Origin: Bacillota bacterium
Lineage (GTDB): Bacteria > Bacillota > Clostridia > Christensenellales > CAG-138
Length of the DNA: 64,000 bases
Assembly (NCBI GenBank): GCA_023400985.1
Contig: JAEXEN010000001.1
Location: forward strand, 38,387-102,386
Direction: 5' to 3'
This document shows, piece after piece, positions 51,180 to 59,381 of this stretch; within the stretch, counting starts at the first letter, position 1; each line of letters begins with the position of its first letter. The translations under genes and the position numbers were made by a program. A model generated the notes under the pieces. The model was not told the origin of the DNA, did no database searches, and saw only the letters and a program-made list of their open reading frames with translations.

Positions 51180-52253
51180 ATGGACTTTCGTAAAAGCTGC
51201 AAGGCGGCGCTTTTGACGGCGACGAGCATGGGCGTTCGCATCACGCCGGACGACCGTCAAAGTGTCGAAGCGAGTAACTGGTTCTACATGCAGGCAACAA
51301 GCGCCGAGAGTAACGTTTTAAGCGTTTCCGCCGCGCTCGGGCTTCCAACCAAGGTGCTGACCGCGTTTGTTCAGAACAGCCCCATTTCGCAGTTTATCAA
51401 AAACAGTCTCGGCCAAAGACATATCGCCTATGAAGCCATGGAAGTACCCCAAGGCGGACCGTGGGGCTATCGCCACCAATTCAACATCGCCGACAGCGGC
51501 TACGGGATGCGCGCGCCGCGCGTTCATAACGATCGTGCGGGCGAGGTAGGCAGGCTTCTTGACGCCTCCAAATTCGACCTCACGCGCATTTTTGAGGAGG
51601 AGGGCGTCGGCGTTCTCCATCTGAGCGGGCTTATTGCGGCGCTCTCGCCCGAGACCGGCAAATTCTGCGTGGCGCTTGCTCGCACTGCAAAGAAAAGCGG
51701 TACTCGCGTAAGCTTTGACCTCAACCATCGCGCGTCCTTTTGGAAGGGCCGTGAGGAAGAGCTCCGCGCCATGTTTGTGGAGATTGCGAGCCTTGCGGAC
51801 ATCCTCGTCGGCAATGAAGAGGATTTTCAGCTTTGCCTCGGCATCCGAGGCCCTGAGGCGGGCGGTAAGGATTTATCCTCCAAGCTCGAAAGCTTCAAGA
51901 CCATGATTCTCCGCGTAAAGGAGCGCTTCCCGAACGTTTCCCTTTATGGTACGACGCTTCGGCAGGTCATAAGCGCCAACGAGCACCTTTGGGGCGCGAT
52001 CCTCTTAGACGGCGACACATGGCATTATGCCGAGCCGCGCGAGATACCCGTTCTCGACCGCATCGGCGGTGGCGACGGTTTTGTGGGCGGCCTTCTTTAC
52101 GGTCTTCTCAAAGGCTACGAACCGGAAAAGGCCATGCGCTTTGGCTGGGCAACGGGCGTGCTTGCAACGACGGCGCTCGAGGACTACGCCACCCCTGCAG
52201 ACGAAGAGCAGGTTTGGAGCATTTGGGAGGGCAACGCGCGGGTGAAGCGCTAA
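51180..52253 (+). CDS. PfkB-family sugar/sugar-acid kinase (gluconate or 2-keto-3-deoxygluconate kinase)
   Basis: A 357-residue kinase with GGAGG before the ATG. The ribokinase fold shows VSFDLNHRASFWKG in the middle, ILVGNEEDFQLCLG (the acceptor NE motif), and DRIGGGDGFVGGLLYGLLKG near the end with catalytic Asp in the GGGD loop. PfkB enzymes near uronate genes are normally KdgK. Here the next gene is 6-phosphogluconate dehydrogenase and no dehydratase is present, so gluconate (to 6-phosphogluconate) is a serious alternative substrate. It opens the six-gene run and has ~25 more residues than usual KdgK. Confidence 0.88.
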   Translation: MDFRKSCKAALLTATSMGVRITPDDRQSVEASNWFYMQATSAESNVLSVSAALGLPTKVLTAFVQNSPISQFIKNSLGQRHIAYEAMEVPQGGPWGYRHQFNIADSGYGMRAPRVHNDRAGEVGRLLDASKFDLTRIFEEEGVGVLHLSGLIAALSPETGKFCVALARTAKKSGTRVSFDLNHRASFWKGREEELRAMFVEIASLADILVGNEEDFQLCLGIRGPEAGGKDLSSKLESFKTMILRVKERFPNVSLYGTTLRQVISANEHLWGAILLDGDTWHYAEPREIPVLDRIGGGDGFVGGLLYGLLKGYEPEKAMRFGWATGVLATTALEDYATPADEEQVWSIWEGNARVKR

Positions 52254-52287
52254 ACCTTTTGCCTAAAGAATGAAAGGAGCTTTTCAT

Positions 52288-53736
52288 ATGAAGCAAGCGG
52301 ATATCGGATTGATCGGCCTCGCGGTGATGGGCGAAAACCTCGTGATGAACATGGAATCTAAGGGTTTCACCGTGGCCGTTTATAACCGTACGGCCTCCAA
52401 GGTGCAGGCTTTCACGCAAGGCCGCGCCAAAGGCAAAAACATCATCGGCACCTATTCCCCAAAGGAATTGGTATCCAAGCTTGAAAAACCCCGCAAGGTG
52501 ATGATGCTCGTCAAGGCCGGGCAGGCCGTGGATGATTTTATCGAGGCGCTCATCCCGCTTCTTGAACCGGGCGATATCATCATAGACGGCGGCAACAGCC
52601 ACTTCCCCGATACCATCCGCCGCACGGCGCATGTGGAAAGCAAAGGCCTTCTCTACATCGGCACCGGCGTATCGGGCGGCGAGGAGGGCGCGTTGAAGGG
52701 GCCTTCCATGATGCCGGGCGGCTCGCTCGCGGCTTGGCCGTATGTGAAGCCTATTTTCCAAGCCGTTTGCGCCAAGGCTGACGGCGCGCCCTGCTGCGAC
52801 TGGGTGGGCGAAAACGGCGCGGGCCATTTCGTGAAAATGGTGCACAATGGTATCGAATACGGCGATATGCAGCTCATCTGCGAGGCCTACCAGCTTATGC
52901 GCGACGGCCTTCATATGAGCGCCGACCAGATGCACGAGGTGTTCAAATCCTGGAACGAAACCGAGCTTGACAGCTACCTCATCGAGATCACCGCCGACAT
53001 TTTAGGCTATAAGGATACCGACGGCGCACCCATTGTGGATAAGGTGCTCGACACTGCGGGTCAAAAGGGCACCGGCAAATGGACGGGCATCGCCGCGCTC
53101 GATGAGGGTGTTCCCCTCACCCTCATCGGCGAGGCGGTGTTCGCGCGCTGTCTCTCCGCCATGAAACAAGAGCGCGTTGCGGCTTCCAAAGCGTTTCCTA
53201 AGCCTCAAAGCACCTTCACGGGCGACAAGGCCGCCGTGATCGAGCAGATACGGCAGGCGCTCTACGCCTCAAAGATCATCTCCTACGCACAAGGCTATAC
53301 ACTCATGCGCGCCGCCGCAAAAACCTACGGCTGGAACCTCAATTACGGCGGCATCGCGCTCATGTGGCGCGGCGGCTGCATCATCCGCTCGGTGTTTCTG
53401 GGAAAGATCAAAGATGCGTTCGACACGGACCCGAGCCTTTCCAACCTCTTGCTCGACCCGTACTTCAAAGAGGTCGTCATAAGCCTCGTGCCCGCGTGGC
53501 GAAGCGTGGTTTCCTTCGCCGTGAGGCAGGGTATCCCTGTGCCGGCGTTCTCATCGGCGCTCTCTTATTTTGACGGCTACACCAGCGAAAAGCTGCCCGC
53601 AAATCTTTTGCAGGCGCAGCGCGACTACTTCGGCGCGCACACCTATGAGCGCACCGATAAAAACCGCGGCGAGTTTTTCCACACCAACTGGACAGGTGAG
53701 GGAGGCAGTACCGCAGCATCCACTTACAACGTATAA
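52288..53736 (+). CDS. gnd: 6-phosphogluconate dehydrogenase, decarboxylating
   Basis: A 482-residue enzyme, the long Gnd form. The start at 52288 follows AAAGGAG. The NADP-binding start is IGLIGLAVMGENLVMNMESKGF, the substrate site GENGAGHFVKMVHNGIEYGD, and the C-terminal helices contain GTGKWTGIAALDEGVPLTLI. Gnd oxidises and decarboxylates 6-phosphogluconate to ribulose 5-phosphate. Finding it inside a hexuronate cluster, between a kinase and a mannonate/fructuronate-type oxidoreductase, is unusual and supports a route from hexuronates to the pentose phosphate pathway. Confidence 0.95.
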   Translation: MKQADIGLIGLAVMGENLVMNMESKGFTVAVYNRTASKVQAFTQGRAKGKNIIGTYSPKELVSKLEKPRKVMMLVKAGQAVDDFIEALIPLLEPGDIIIDGGNSHFPDTIRRTAHVESKGLLYIGTGVSGGEEGALKGPSMMPGGSLAAWPYVKPIFQAVCAKADGAPCCDWVGENGAGHFVKMVHNGIEYGDMQLICEAYQLMRDGLHMSADQMHEVFKSWNETELDSYLIEITADILGYKDTDGAPIVDKVLDTAGQKGTGKWTGIAALDEGVPLTLIGEAVFARCLSAMKQERVAASKAFPKPQSTFTGDKAAVIEQIRQALYASKIISYAQGYTLMRAAAKTYGWNLNYGGIALMWRGGCIIRSVFLGKIKDAFDTDPSLSNLLLDPYFKEVVISLVPAWRSVVSFAVRQGIPVPAFSSALSYFDGYTSEKLPANLLQAQRDYFGAHTYERTDKNRGEFFHTNWTGEGGSTAASTYNV

Positions 53737-53754
53737 CGAAGGAGGAATAGCATC

Positions 53755-54606
53755 ATGAAGCTTCCCTTTCAGCCCGATTTTAAGGATAAAGTGGCCGTCG
53801 TCACCGGCGGCGCGGGTGTACTGTGCGCCATGTTCGCACGCGCCATAGGCATGTGCGGCGCGAAGGTTGCCGTGCTCGATCTGAATCTGGAACGCGCAAA
53901 AACCGTTGCGGATGAGATCAACGCGGGCGGCGGCACAGCCATCGCGGTCGCGGCAAACGTCCTGCAGAAGGAAAGCGTGGAAGCCGCGCATAAGGAAGTG
54001 CTTGAAAAGCTTGGTCCTTGCGACATCCTTATCAACGGCGCAGGCGGCAACAACCCGCGCGCCACCACCGACGACGAGTTTTACTCGAAGGAAGCAGACC
54101 TCGACCCCGCAAAAAAGAGCTTTTTCGATCTTGAGCTTGACGGCTTCAGCTTTGTGTTCGGCCTCAACCTCATAGGCACGCTTTTGCCCACGCAGGCGTT
54201 CGCACGCGACATGACGGAAAAGCCTGGCTCGGTCATCCTCAACATTTCTTCCATGAATTCCTTTACCCCGCTCACCAAAATTCCCGCGTACAGCGCGGCG
54301 AAGGCGGCGGTTTCAAACTTCACGCAGTGGCTCGCCACCTACTTTGCAAAATCCGGCGTCCGCGTGAACGCCATTGCGCCGGGCTTCTTCTCCACGGCGC
54401 AAAACGCCGCGCTCCTTTTTAACCCCGACAGAACGCCTACCGCGCGCACGGCGAAGATCCTCAACAACACCCCCATGGGCCGCTTCGGTGAACCCGAAGA
54501 CCTGATAGGCACGCTTTTATGGCTGCTTGATAACGCCAGCTCCGGTTTCGTGACGGGCATCGTCGTACCTGTAGACGGCGGCTTCTCGGCCTACAGCGGC
54601 GTGTAA
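53755..54606 (+). CDS. SDR-family oxidoreductase, probable fructuronate/mannonate reductase (UxuB/YjmF-like)
   Basis: A 283-residue short-chain dehydrogenase with GGAGGAATAGCATC before the ATG. The cofactor loop is VVTGGAGVLCAMFARAIG, the active site SSMNSFTPLTKIPAYSAAK (Ser, Tyr, Lys), then PGFF and the C-terminal VVPVDGGFSAYSGV. The insertion DEFYSKEADLDPAKKSFFDL after NGAGGNNPRATT is seen in YjmF-type fructuronate reductases. It would reduce D-fructuronate to D-mannonate with NAD(P)H, or catalyse the reverse. Spacing to neighbours (18 and 12 bp) marks one operon. Confidence 0.85.
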   Translation: MKLPFQPDFKDKVAVVTGGAGVLCAMFARAIGMCGAKVAVLDLNLERAKTVADEINAGGGTAIAVAANVLQKESVEAAHKEVLEKLGPCDILINGAGGNNPRATTDDEFYSKEADLDPAKKSFFDLELDGFSFVFGLNLIGTLLPTQAFARDMTEKPGSVILNISSMNSFTPLTKIPAYSAAKAAVSNFTQWLATYFAKSGVRVNAIAPGFFSTAQNAALLFNPDRTPTARTAKILNNTPMGRFGEPEDLIGTLLWLLDNASSGFVTGIVVPVDGGFSAYSGV

Positions 54607-54618
54607 GGTAAGGAAGCC

Positions 54619-55893
54619 ATGAACATTTTTTTGACCGAACGCAACGGCGAAGGCCTGACAAAAACTGCGCTGACGGAAGCGCTTCAAAAATCGCTTGAAG
54701 GAAAAACGCTAAAACGCGTTCTCCTCGTTCCGCCCGATTTTACCCGTTTCCACTCCAACGCGGGCTTTTTGACGAACGTCTACTACCACATGCTCAAGGA
54801 GCGGGGAGCGGAGGTAGATATACTCCCCGCGCTCGGTACGCACCGCCCGATGACGAAGGAAGAAATTGCCGAAATGTACGGCGATATCTCGTCTGAGGCG
54901 TTCCATGTGCATAACTGGCGTACGGACGTGATGCGCTTAGGCGAAGTTCCCTCTTCTTATTTAAGTGCGATCACCGGCGGGCTTTGGAAAACGCCGGTAA
55001 CCGTGGAGATCAACCGCCGCGTGATGGACCCCGCTTACGACCTCATCCTTTCCATCGGCCAGGTGGTGCCGCACGAGGTGGTCGGCATGGCCAACCATGC
55101 CAAAAACCTTTTTGTAGGCGTGGGCGGCAGCGAAATGATCAACGTTTCGCACATGGTTGGCGCCGTCTACGGCATGGAACGCATGATGGGAAAAGCCGAC
55201 ACCCCCGTGCGGTACGTGTTCGACTACGGCATGGAGCATTTTTTAAAGGAGCGCCCCGTGCTTTTTGCCCTCACCGTAACCACCGCGCCCGGCGGCAGCA
55301 TCAAGACCCACGGCCTTTTTATCGGCACGGGAAGAGAACCGTTCGACGCTGCCTGCGCGCTCGCGCGGGAGAAGAACATGGATGTTGTGGCAAAACCGCT
55401 GGAAAAATGTGTGGTCTACCTTGACCCCAGGGAGTTCAAAAGCACATGGCTGGGCAACAAATCCATTTACCGCACCCGCATGGCTATGGCCGACGGCGGG
55501 GAGCTGATTGTGCTCGCGCCGGGCGTGGAGCGCTTCGGCGAGGACGATGCGGTGGATGCTCTCATCCGCAAATACGGCTACTGCGGCAGGCTTAAAACGC
55601 TGGAGCTCTTTGAGAAAAACGCCGACCTCCGCGCCAATATGGGCGTGGCGGCGCACCTCATCCACGGTTCGAGCGACGGGCGCTTCCATGTAACCTATGC
55701 GGTTTCTTCCATATCAGAAAACGAGATCGAAAGCGTATACTTCAAGGCTGCCGATTACGCGAAGACCGTCAAGATCTATGACCCCGAAAAGCTTCGTTAC
55801 GGTTTCAATACCCTCGAAAACGGCGAAGAGATTTACTACATTCCGAATCCGGCCTTAGGGCTGTGGATATCGCGGGACCGCTTCGGAAAATGA
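54619..55893 (+). CDS. LarA-family nickel-dependent hydroxyacid racemase/epimerase, candidate gluconate/mannonate 2-epimerase
   Basis: A 424-residue protein of the lactate racemase family. The residues that serve LarA appear with matching spacing: Asp40 and Arg43 in PPDFTRFHS, His75 in LGTHRPMT, His152 and Lys162 (ten apart, as LarA His174 and Lys184) in VVPHEVVGMANHAKNLFVG, and His178 in INVSHMV (sixteen after Lys, as in LarA His200). Lys162 would bind the nickel pincer cofactor. Known LarA relatives include a D-gluconate 2-epimerase; in this cluster such an enzyme would join mannonate to gluconate. Cofactor genes larB, larC and larE are not in the window. Confidence 0.88.
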   Translation: MNIFLTERNGEGLTKTALTEALQKSLEGKTLKRVLLVPPDFTRFHSNAGFLTNVYYHMLKERGAEVDILPALGTHRPMTKEEIAEMYGDISSEAFHVHNWRTDVMRLGEVPSSYLSAITGGLWKTPVTVEINRRVMDPAYDLILSIGQVVPHEVVGMANHAKNLFVGVGGSEMINVSHMVGAVYGMERMMGKADTPVRYVFDYGMEHFLKERPVLFALTVTTAPGGSIKTHGLFIGTGREPFDAACALAREKNMDVVAKPLEKCVVYLDPREFKSTWLGNKSIYRTRMAMADGGELIVLAPGVERFGEDDAVDALIRKYGYCGRLKTLELFEKNADLRANMGVAAHLIHGSSDGRFHVTYAVSSISENEIESVYFKAADYAKTVKIYDPEKLRYGFNTLENGEEIYYIPNPALGLWISRDRFGK

Positions 55894-55921
55894 TCTTATT
55901 GCAAGGAAAGAAGGTGCACAT

Positions 55922-57316
55922 TTGATCCACGATGATTTTCTGCTCACGAACGCGACCGCACGCGTTCTCTACCATGAGCATGCGGAAAAAATGCCTGTTA
56001 TTGATTACCACTGCCATATTGACCCAAAACAAATTTATGAGGATTACCGCTACGCCGATATTGCGGAGGTATGGCTTGGCGGAGACCATTACAAATGGCG
56101 CGTCCTGCGCGCAAACGGCGTAGACGAGCGTTTGATCACAGGCAGCGCATCGCCCTACGAAAAATTTGAGGCGTGGGCCGCCGTGGTGCCAAAGCTTATA
56201 GGAAATCCGCTTTACCATTGGACGCACCTTGAGCTTGCCCGCTACTTCGGCATTTTTGAGCCGCTTTCCTCAAATACCTGCAAGGAAATTTGGGGGGACG
56301 CCAATGAAACGTTAAAAACCCTCACCGTGCGAAAGATCATCGAACGCTCGAACGTAACGGCGCTTTGCACCACCGACGACCCTGCGGACGATCTTACGTG
56401 GCACAAGCTCATCAAGGAGGACAAAAGCTTTAAAACGCTCGTGCTCCCCGCCTTCCGTCCCGATAAAGTCGTTAACGTAAACAAGCCCGGTTTTTCAAAA
56501 TACCTCGAAAAGCTCGCCACGGCGGCGGGCATCACCATTCGCTCGCTCGACGACGTGAAGGAGGCTCTTTCGCGCCGTGTGAAGTACTTTGCGGAAATGG
56601 GCTGTCTCACCGCGGACCACGGGCTTGACGCCATCGTCTGCGAGCAGGATCCGACCGCCGCCAGCACAGCGTTTCGCGGCACGCTTTCGGGGAGCCGCCC
56701 CGACGCGCACGATGAAGCCGCGTACAAAACCGAAATCTTATTGCACCTTGGGCGGCTCTATCAAAAATACGGCTTCGTGATGCAGCTCCATTACGGCGCG
56801 GCACGCGACAACAACCCCGTGATGTACGACAAGCTCGGCCCCGACACCGGTTATGATGCGATCAGCGGCGTTTCTTCTTGCGGCGCCGCGCTCGGGCAGT
56901 TCTTGGGTGCTCTCGAAAAGGAAGGCGCTCTCGGCAAGACCATCGTTTATTCGCTCAACCCCGTCGACAATGCGCAGATCTCCACCGTGATCGGCTGCTT
57001 CCAAGGCGCACATACCCGCAATAAAATGCAGCACGGAAGCGCATGGTGGTTCAACGATACCAAGCGCGGCATGGAAGAGCAACTCAAGAACCTTGCGGAA
57101 AGCTCGGTACTGCCAAACTTCGTGGGCATGCTCACGGATTCGAGAAGCTTTCTTTCCTACACACGGCACGAATATTTCCGGCGCATTCTCTGCAATCTCC
57201 TGGGGACTTGGGTAGAAAACGGGGAATATCCGCGCGACATGAAGCTTTTGGGAGAAATGGCCGAAGATATTTCCTACAACAACGCCGTAAGCTATTTCGG
57301 CTTCCCTCTCCGCTAA
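55922..57316 (+). CDS. uxaC: Glucuronate/galacturonate isomerase
   Basis: A 464-residue protein with TTG start, preceded by GAAGGTG. Its N-terminus MIHDDFLLTNATARVLYHEH and metal motif VIDYHCHIDPKQI (His30, His32) are typical of uronate isomerases in the amidohydrolase superfamily; RRVKYFAEMGCLTADHGLD and NPVMYDKLGPDTGYDAISGV follow as in UxaC. It converts D-glucuronate to D-fructuronate and D-galacturonate to D-tagaturonate. The gene is 28 bp after the LarA-family gene and 15 bp before uxaE. Confidence 0.95.
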   Translation: MIHDDFLLTNATARVLYHEHAEKMPVIDYHCHIDPKQIYEDYRYADIAEVWLGGDHYKWRVLRANGVDERLITGSASPYEKFEAWAAVVPKLIGNPLYHWTHLELARYFGIFEPLSSNTCKEIWGDANETLKTLTVRKIIERSNVTALCTTDDPADDLTWHKLIKEDKSFKTLVLPAFRPDKVVNVNKPGFSKYLEKLATAAGITIRSLDDVKEALSRRVKYFAEMGCLTADHGLDAIVCEQDPTAASTAFRGTLSGSRPDAHDEAAYKTEILLHLGRLYQKYGFVMQLHYGAARDNNPVMYDKLGPDTGYDAISGVSSCGAALGQFLGALEKEGALGKTIVYSLNPVDNAQISTVIGCFQGAHTRNKMQHGSAWWFNDTKRGMEEQLKNLAESSVLPNFVGMLTDSRSFLSYTRHEYFRRILCNLLGTWVENGEYPRDMKLLGEMAEDISYNNAVSYFGFPLR

Positions 57317-57331
57317 AAACAAGGAGGAACT

Positions 57332-58786
57332 ATGACCTTTGAACAGCTTCAAAGCATTTGCGCTTTCATCAACGCGAAGCCCTATGGAAGCTCCGCCGTT
57401 ATAAACAGCGGCGGTTTCGCGCTCATGGCCGACTTTGGCGATGCCGATATGCTGGTACTCGGGGCGCCTTCCGCCGCTTTTACAGGCGAAAAGCGCAACG
57501 TGAACGGCACGGAGGTGCTTCTTGCACCGCTGACGCATGAAAACGCCCGCGCCTTGCGCGAGTGTTTTCCCTATGCCGCCCCCTCGAATATGCTCACAAA
57601 AGAGCGTACGCTCGGCGTGGGCGATCGCCTGGGCATCGCCGGCAGCGGCCATATCCGTACCTTTTTGAAATTTGATGCCTACCCCATCCTTGCGCAGCAA
57701 TCCATCCGCGAGCTGACACTTACGGAACGCACCTTTGAGGATGTGCTCGACTGCGCCTCCTACTCGGTATTTCGCGAGGGTTTCAAGCGCGGCTTCGGCG
57801 CGGACGGCGACCACCTCAAAAAACCCGAGGAAGTGGAATACGCGCTTCACTGCGGCTACACCATGATTACGCTCGATTGCAGCGAGCATATCAGAAACGA
57901 CGTTTCCGCCATGACCGACGCGCAGGTGGAGGCGCTTCCAGGCCTGAACGCCGAGCTTTTCAAAAAATATGGCGGCCTTAGCGTGAAGGCGGAAAATGAA
58001 ACGCTCCGCTTCTCCGGTACCGAGTTGAAGCGCATGCTTTTCATCTACGGCGCGGCTATCGATTTTGCCGTATCTATTTACGAACGCTACGTCAAGAATA
58101 AAAAAGTGGATTTTGAAATCTCCATCGACGAAACCGAAACGCCCACCACGCCGCTCCAACACTACTTTGTGGCAAACGAGCTCCTTTCGCGCGGCGTAAA
58201 GCCCGCAACCGTCGCCCCGCGCTTCTGCGGCGAATTTCAAAAGGGCATCGACTATATCGGCAGCCTTTCCCGGTTCCGTGCGGAATTTGCGGTACATGCC
58301 GCCATCGCCCGCCACTTCGGCTATAAAATAAGCGTCCATTCGGGTTCGGACAAATTCTCCGTATTCCCCACCGTGGGTACGGAGACCCGTCAACACTTCC
58401 ACGTAAAAACAGCGGGCACCAACTGGCTCGAGGCAATGCGCCTTATCGCCAAGGTTTCCCCCGCACTCTACCGCGAGGTGCATGCTTTCGCGCTCGATCA
58501 TTTTACGGAGGCCAAAAAATATTATCATGTGACCACCGACCTTACAAAGGTCCCCCCGCTTTCCACGCTCAAAGACAGCGAGCTTCCCGCGCTTTTCGAC
58601 CTCAACGAGGCTCGTCAGCTCATCCACATCACCTACGGGCTGATTTTAAGCGCCAAAGACGGCTCCGGCTGCCGCTTCAAAACCCGCCTTTATAAGCTGT
58701 GGCGCGAACACAAAGAGGAATATGCTTTGCTTTTGGAAAGACATATCGGCAAACATTTGGAGCTTCTGGGCGTGCCGCGGGTATAA
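57332..58786 (+). CDS. uxaE: Tagaturonate/fructuronate epimerase
   Basis: A 484-residue protein with AGGAGG before the ATG. It matches the family described for Thermotoga as UxaE: PSNMLTKERTLGVGDRLGIA, FGADGDHLKKPEEVEYALHC, TMITLDCSEHI, PRFCGEFQKGIDYIG and KISVHSGSDKFSVFPTVG are conserved-type blocks. The enzyme interconverts tagaturonate and fructuronate, so galacturonate and glucuronate routes join at fructuronate. This removes the need for a separate tagaturonate reductase and altronate dehydratase. It is the last gene of the run; a terminator follows at 58904. Confidence 0.88.
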   Translation: MTFEQLQSICAFINAKPYGSSAVINSGGFALMADFGDADMLVLGAPSAAFTGEKRNVNGTEVLLAPLTHENARALRECFPYAAPSNMLTKERTLGVGDRLGIAGSGHIRTFLKFDAYPILAQQSIRELTLTERTFEDVLDCASYSVFREGFKRGFGADGDHLKKPEEVEYALHCGYTMITLDCSEHIRNDVSAMTDAQVEALPGLNAELFKKYGGLSVKAENETLRFSGTELKRMLFIYGAAIDFAVSIYERYVKNKKVDFEISIDETETPTTPLQHYFVANELLSRGVKPATVAPRFCGEFQKGIDYIGSLSRFRAEFAVHAAIARHFGYKISVHSGSDKFSVFPTVGTETRQHFHVKTAGTNWLEAMRLIAKVSPALYREVHAFALDHFTEAKKYYHVTTDLTKVPPLSTLKDSELPALFDLNEARQLIHITYGLILSAKDGSGCRFKTRLYKLWREHKEEYALLLERHIGKHLELLGVPRV

Positions 58787-58970
58787 CGCCTACCTTGACC
58801 GGCAATATAAAGCGAGCGGGTGGGTGGACGAGTCGGGAACTGTCAAATGGAAACGGCTCGGTAAGGCAAAAATCATTGAGGGCTGCATCATTATAAGAAT
58901 CTACGGCTCGCCTTCAGGCGGGCTGTTTTGCCACTTCTGGAAAATTTGCAAAACGACCTTAGTAAGGTAC
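58787..58970. other. Short spacer with possible coding remnant
   Basis: A plus frame continues from inside uxaE through AYLDRQYKASGWVDESGTVK and GKAKIIEGCIIIR, which looks protein-like but has no start or ribosome site, and I cannot name it. It may be a gene end left by rearrangement. Confidence 0.3.
58904..58930 (+). terminator. Terminator of the uronate operon
   Basis: GGCTCGCC, loop TTCA, GGCGGGCT and then GTTTTG. Confidence 0.7.
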
Positions 58971-59023
58971 TTGACAAGATTGAGCCCCACAAGTATAATT
59001 ACAAATGTCAGGTGCCTGACGAC
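58961..59023 (+). promoter_or_regulatory. Strong promoter of the MarR operon with two operator-like sites
   Basis: TTGACA (58971-58976), a 17-bp spacer and TATAAT (58994-58999) form a consensus promoter. Site A (58961-58980, minus strand) fits TTGTCA.GTAC.TTAC and covers the -35. Site B (59005-59023) contains the inverted repeat GTCAGG-TG-CCTGAC over the start of transcription. Both resemble site C at 59339-59358. Confidence 0.75.
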
Positions 59024-59063
59024 ATGCTTGGCGCATAAGATTTATTAGAAGGAGGTAACCGAA

Positions 59064-59324
59064 ATGAGCAAAGACGCTATCGACATAAGAGCGGACATTC
59101 CCGAAGTGCTAATCGGGTTTTTGCGTAAAGTTCTATCCGATGACTCTTCCGTTACGGCAGTCGTACTTGTTCCCGTCAAGCTGGGTTGGGGATTGGTGCA
59201 AGACGTCGTTTTACAAACGCCATTTGGCGCGACCACATATCGTGTCTATGGGTTCGCCCCTATCGAAGCGCGTCTTCAAGTCGAGCGCGTCGGGAACCGT
59301 TGCAACTTTGTGCTTGCAGCCTGA
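59064..59324 (+). CDS. 86-residue protein of unknown function, first gene of the MarR operon
   Basis: The ATG at 59064 follows a near-perfect AGAAGGAGGTAACC ribosome site. The product has an N-terminal helix (IRADIPEVLIGFLRKVLSDD) and a beta-rich remainder (VTAVVLVPVKLGWGLVQDVV, TYRVYGFAPIEARLQVERVG). No signal, membrane segment, Cys cluster or known family was recognised. It is co-transcribed with the MarR regulator and under the same three operator-like sites, so it is likely part of the response. Confidence 0.7.
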   Translation: MSKDAIDIRADIPEVLIGFLRKVLSDDSSVTAVVLVPVKLGWGLVQDVVLQTPFGATTYRVYGFAPIEARLQVERVGNRCNFVLAA

Positions 59325-59338
59325 TTTTTTATAACCAC

Positions 59339-59358
59339 ATTGTCAGGTACTTTACCAC
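59339..59358 (+). promoter_or_regulatory. MarR-type operator-like site C
   Basis: TTGTCAGGTACTTTACCA lies 24 bp before the MarR start. It matches the complement of site A at about 14 of 19 positions and site B in TGTCAGGT.C.T.AC. A repressor bound here could also block read-through or an internal promoter. Confidence 0.6.
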
Positions 59359-59381
59359 GTGTTTTATAGGAGGACAACATA

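Noticed and set aside
56738..58627. A 629-codon open frame on the minus strand opposite uxaC and uxaE
   Set aside because: It is the complement of two clear enzymes, has no ribosome site and reads as low-quality Arg/Gly/His-rich sequence; GC-rich third positions create it.
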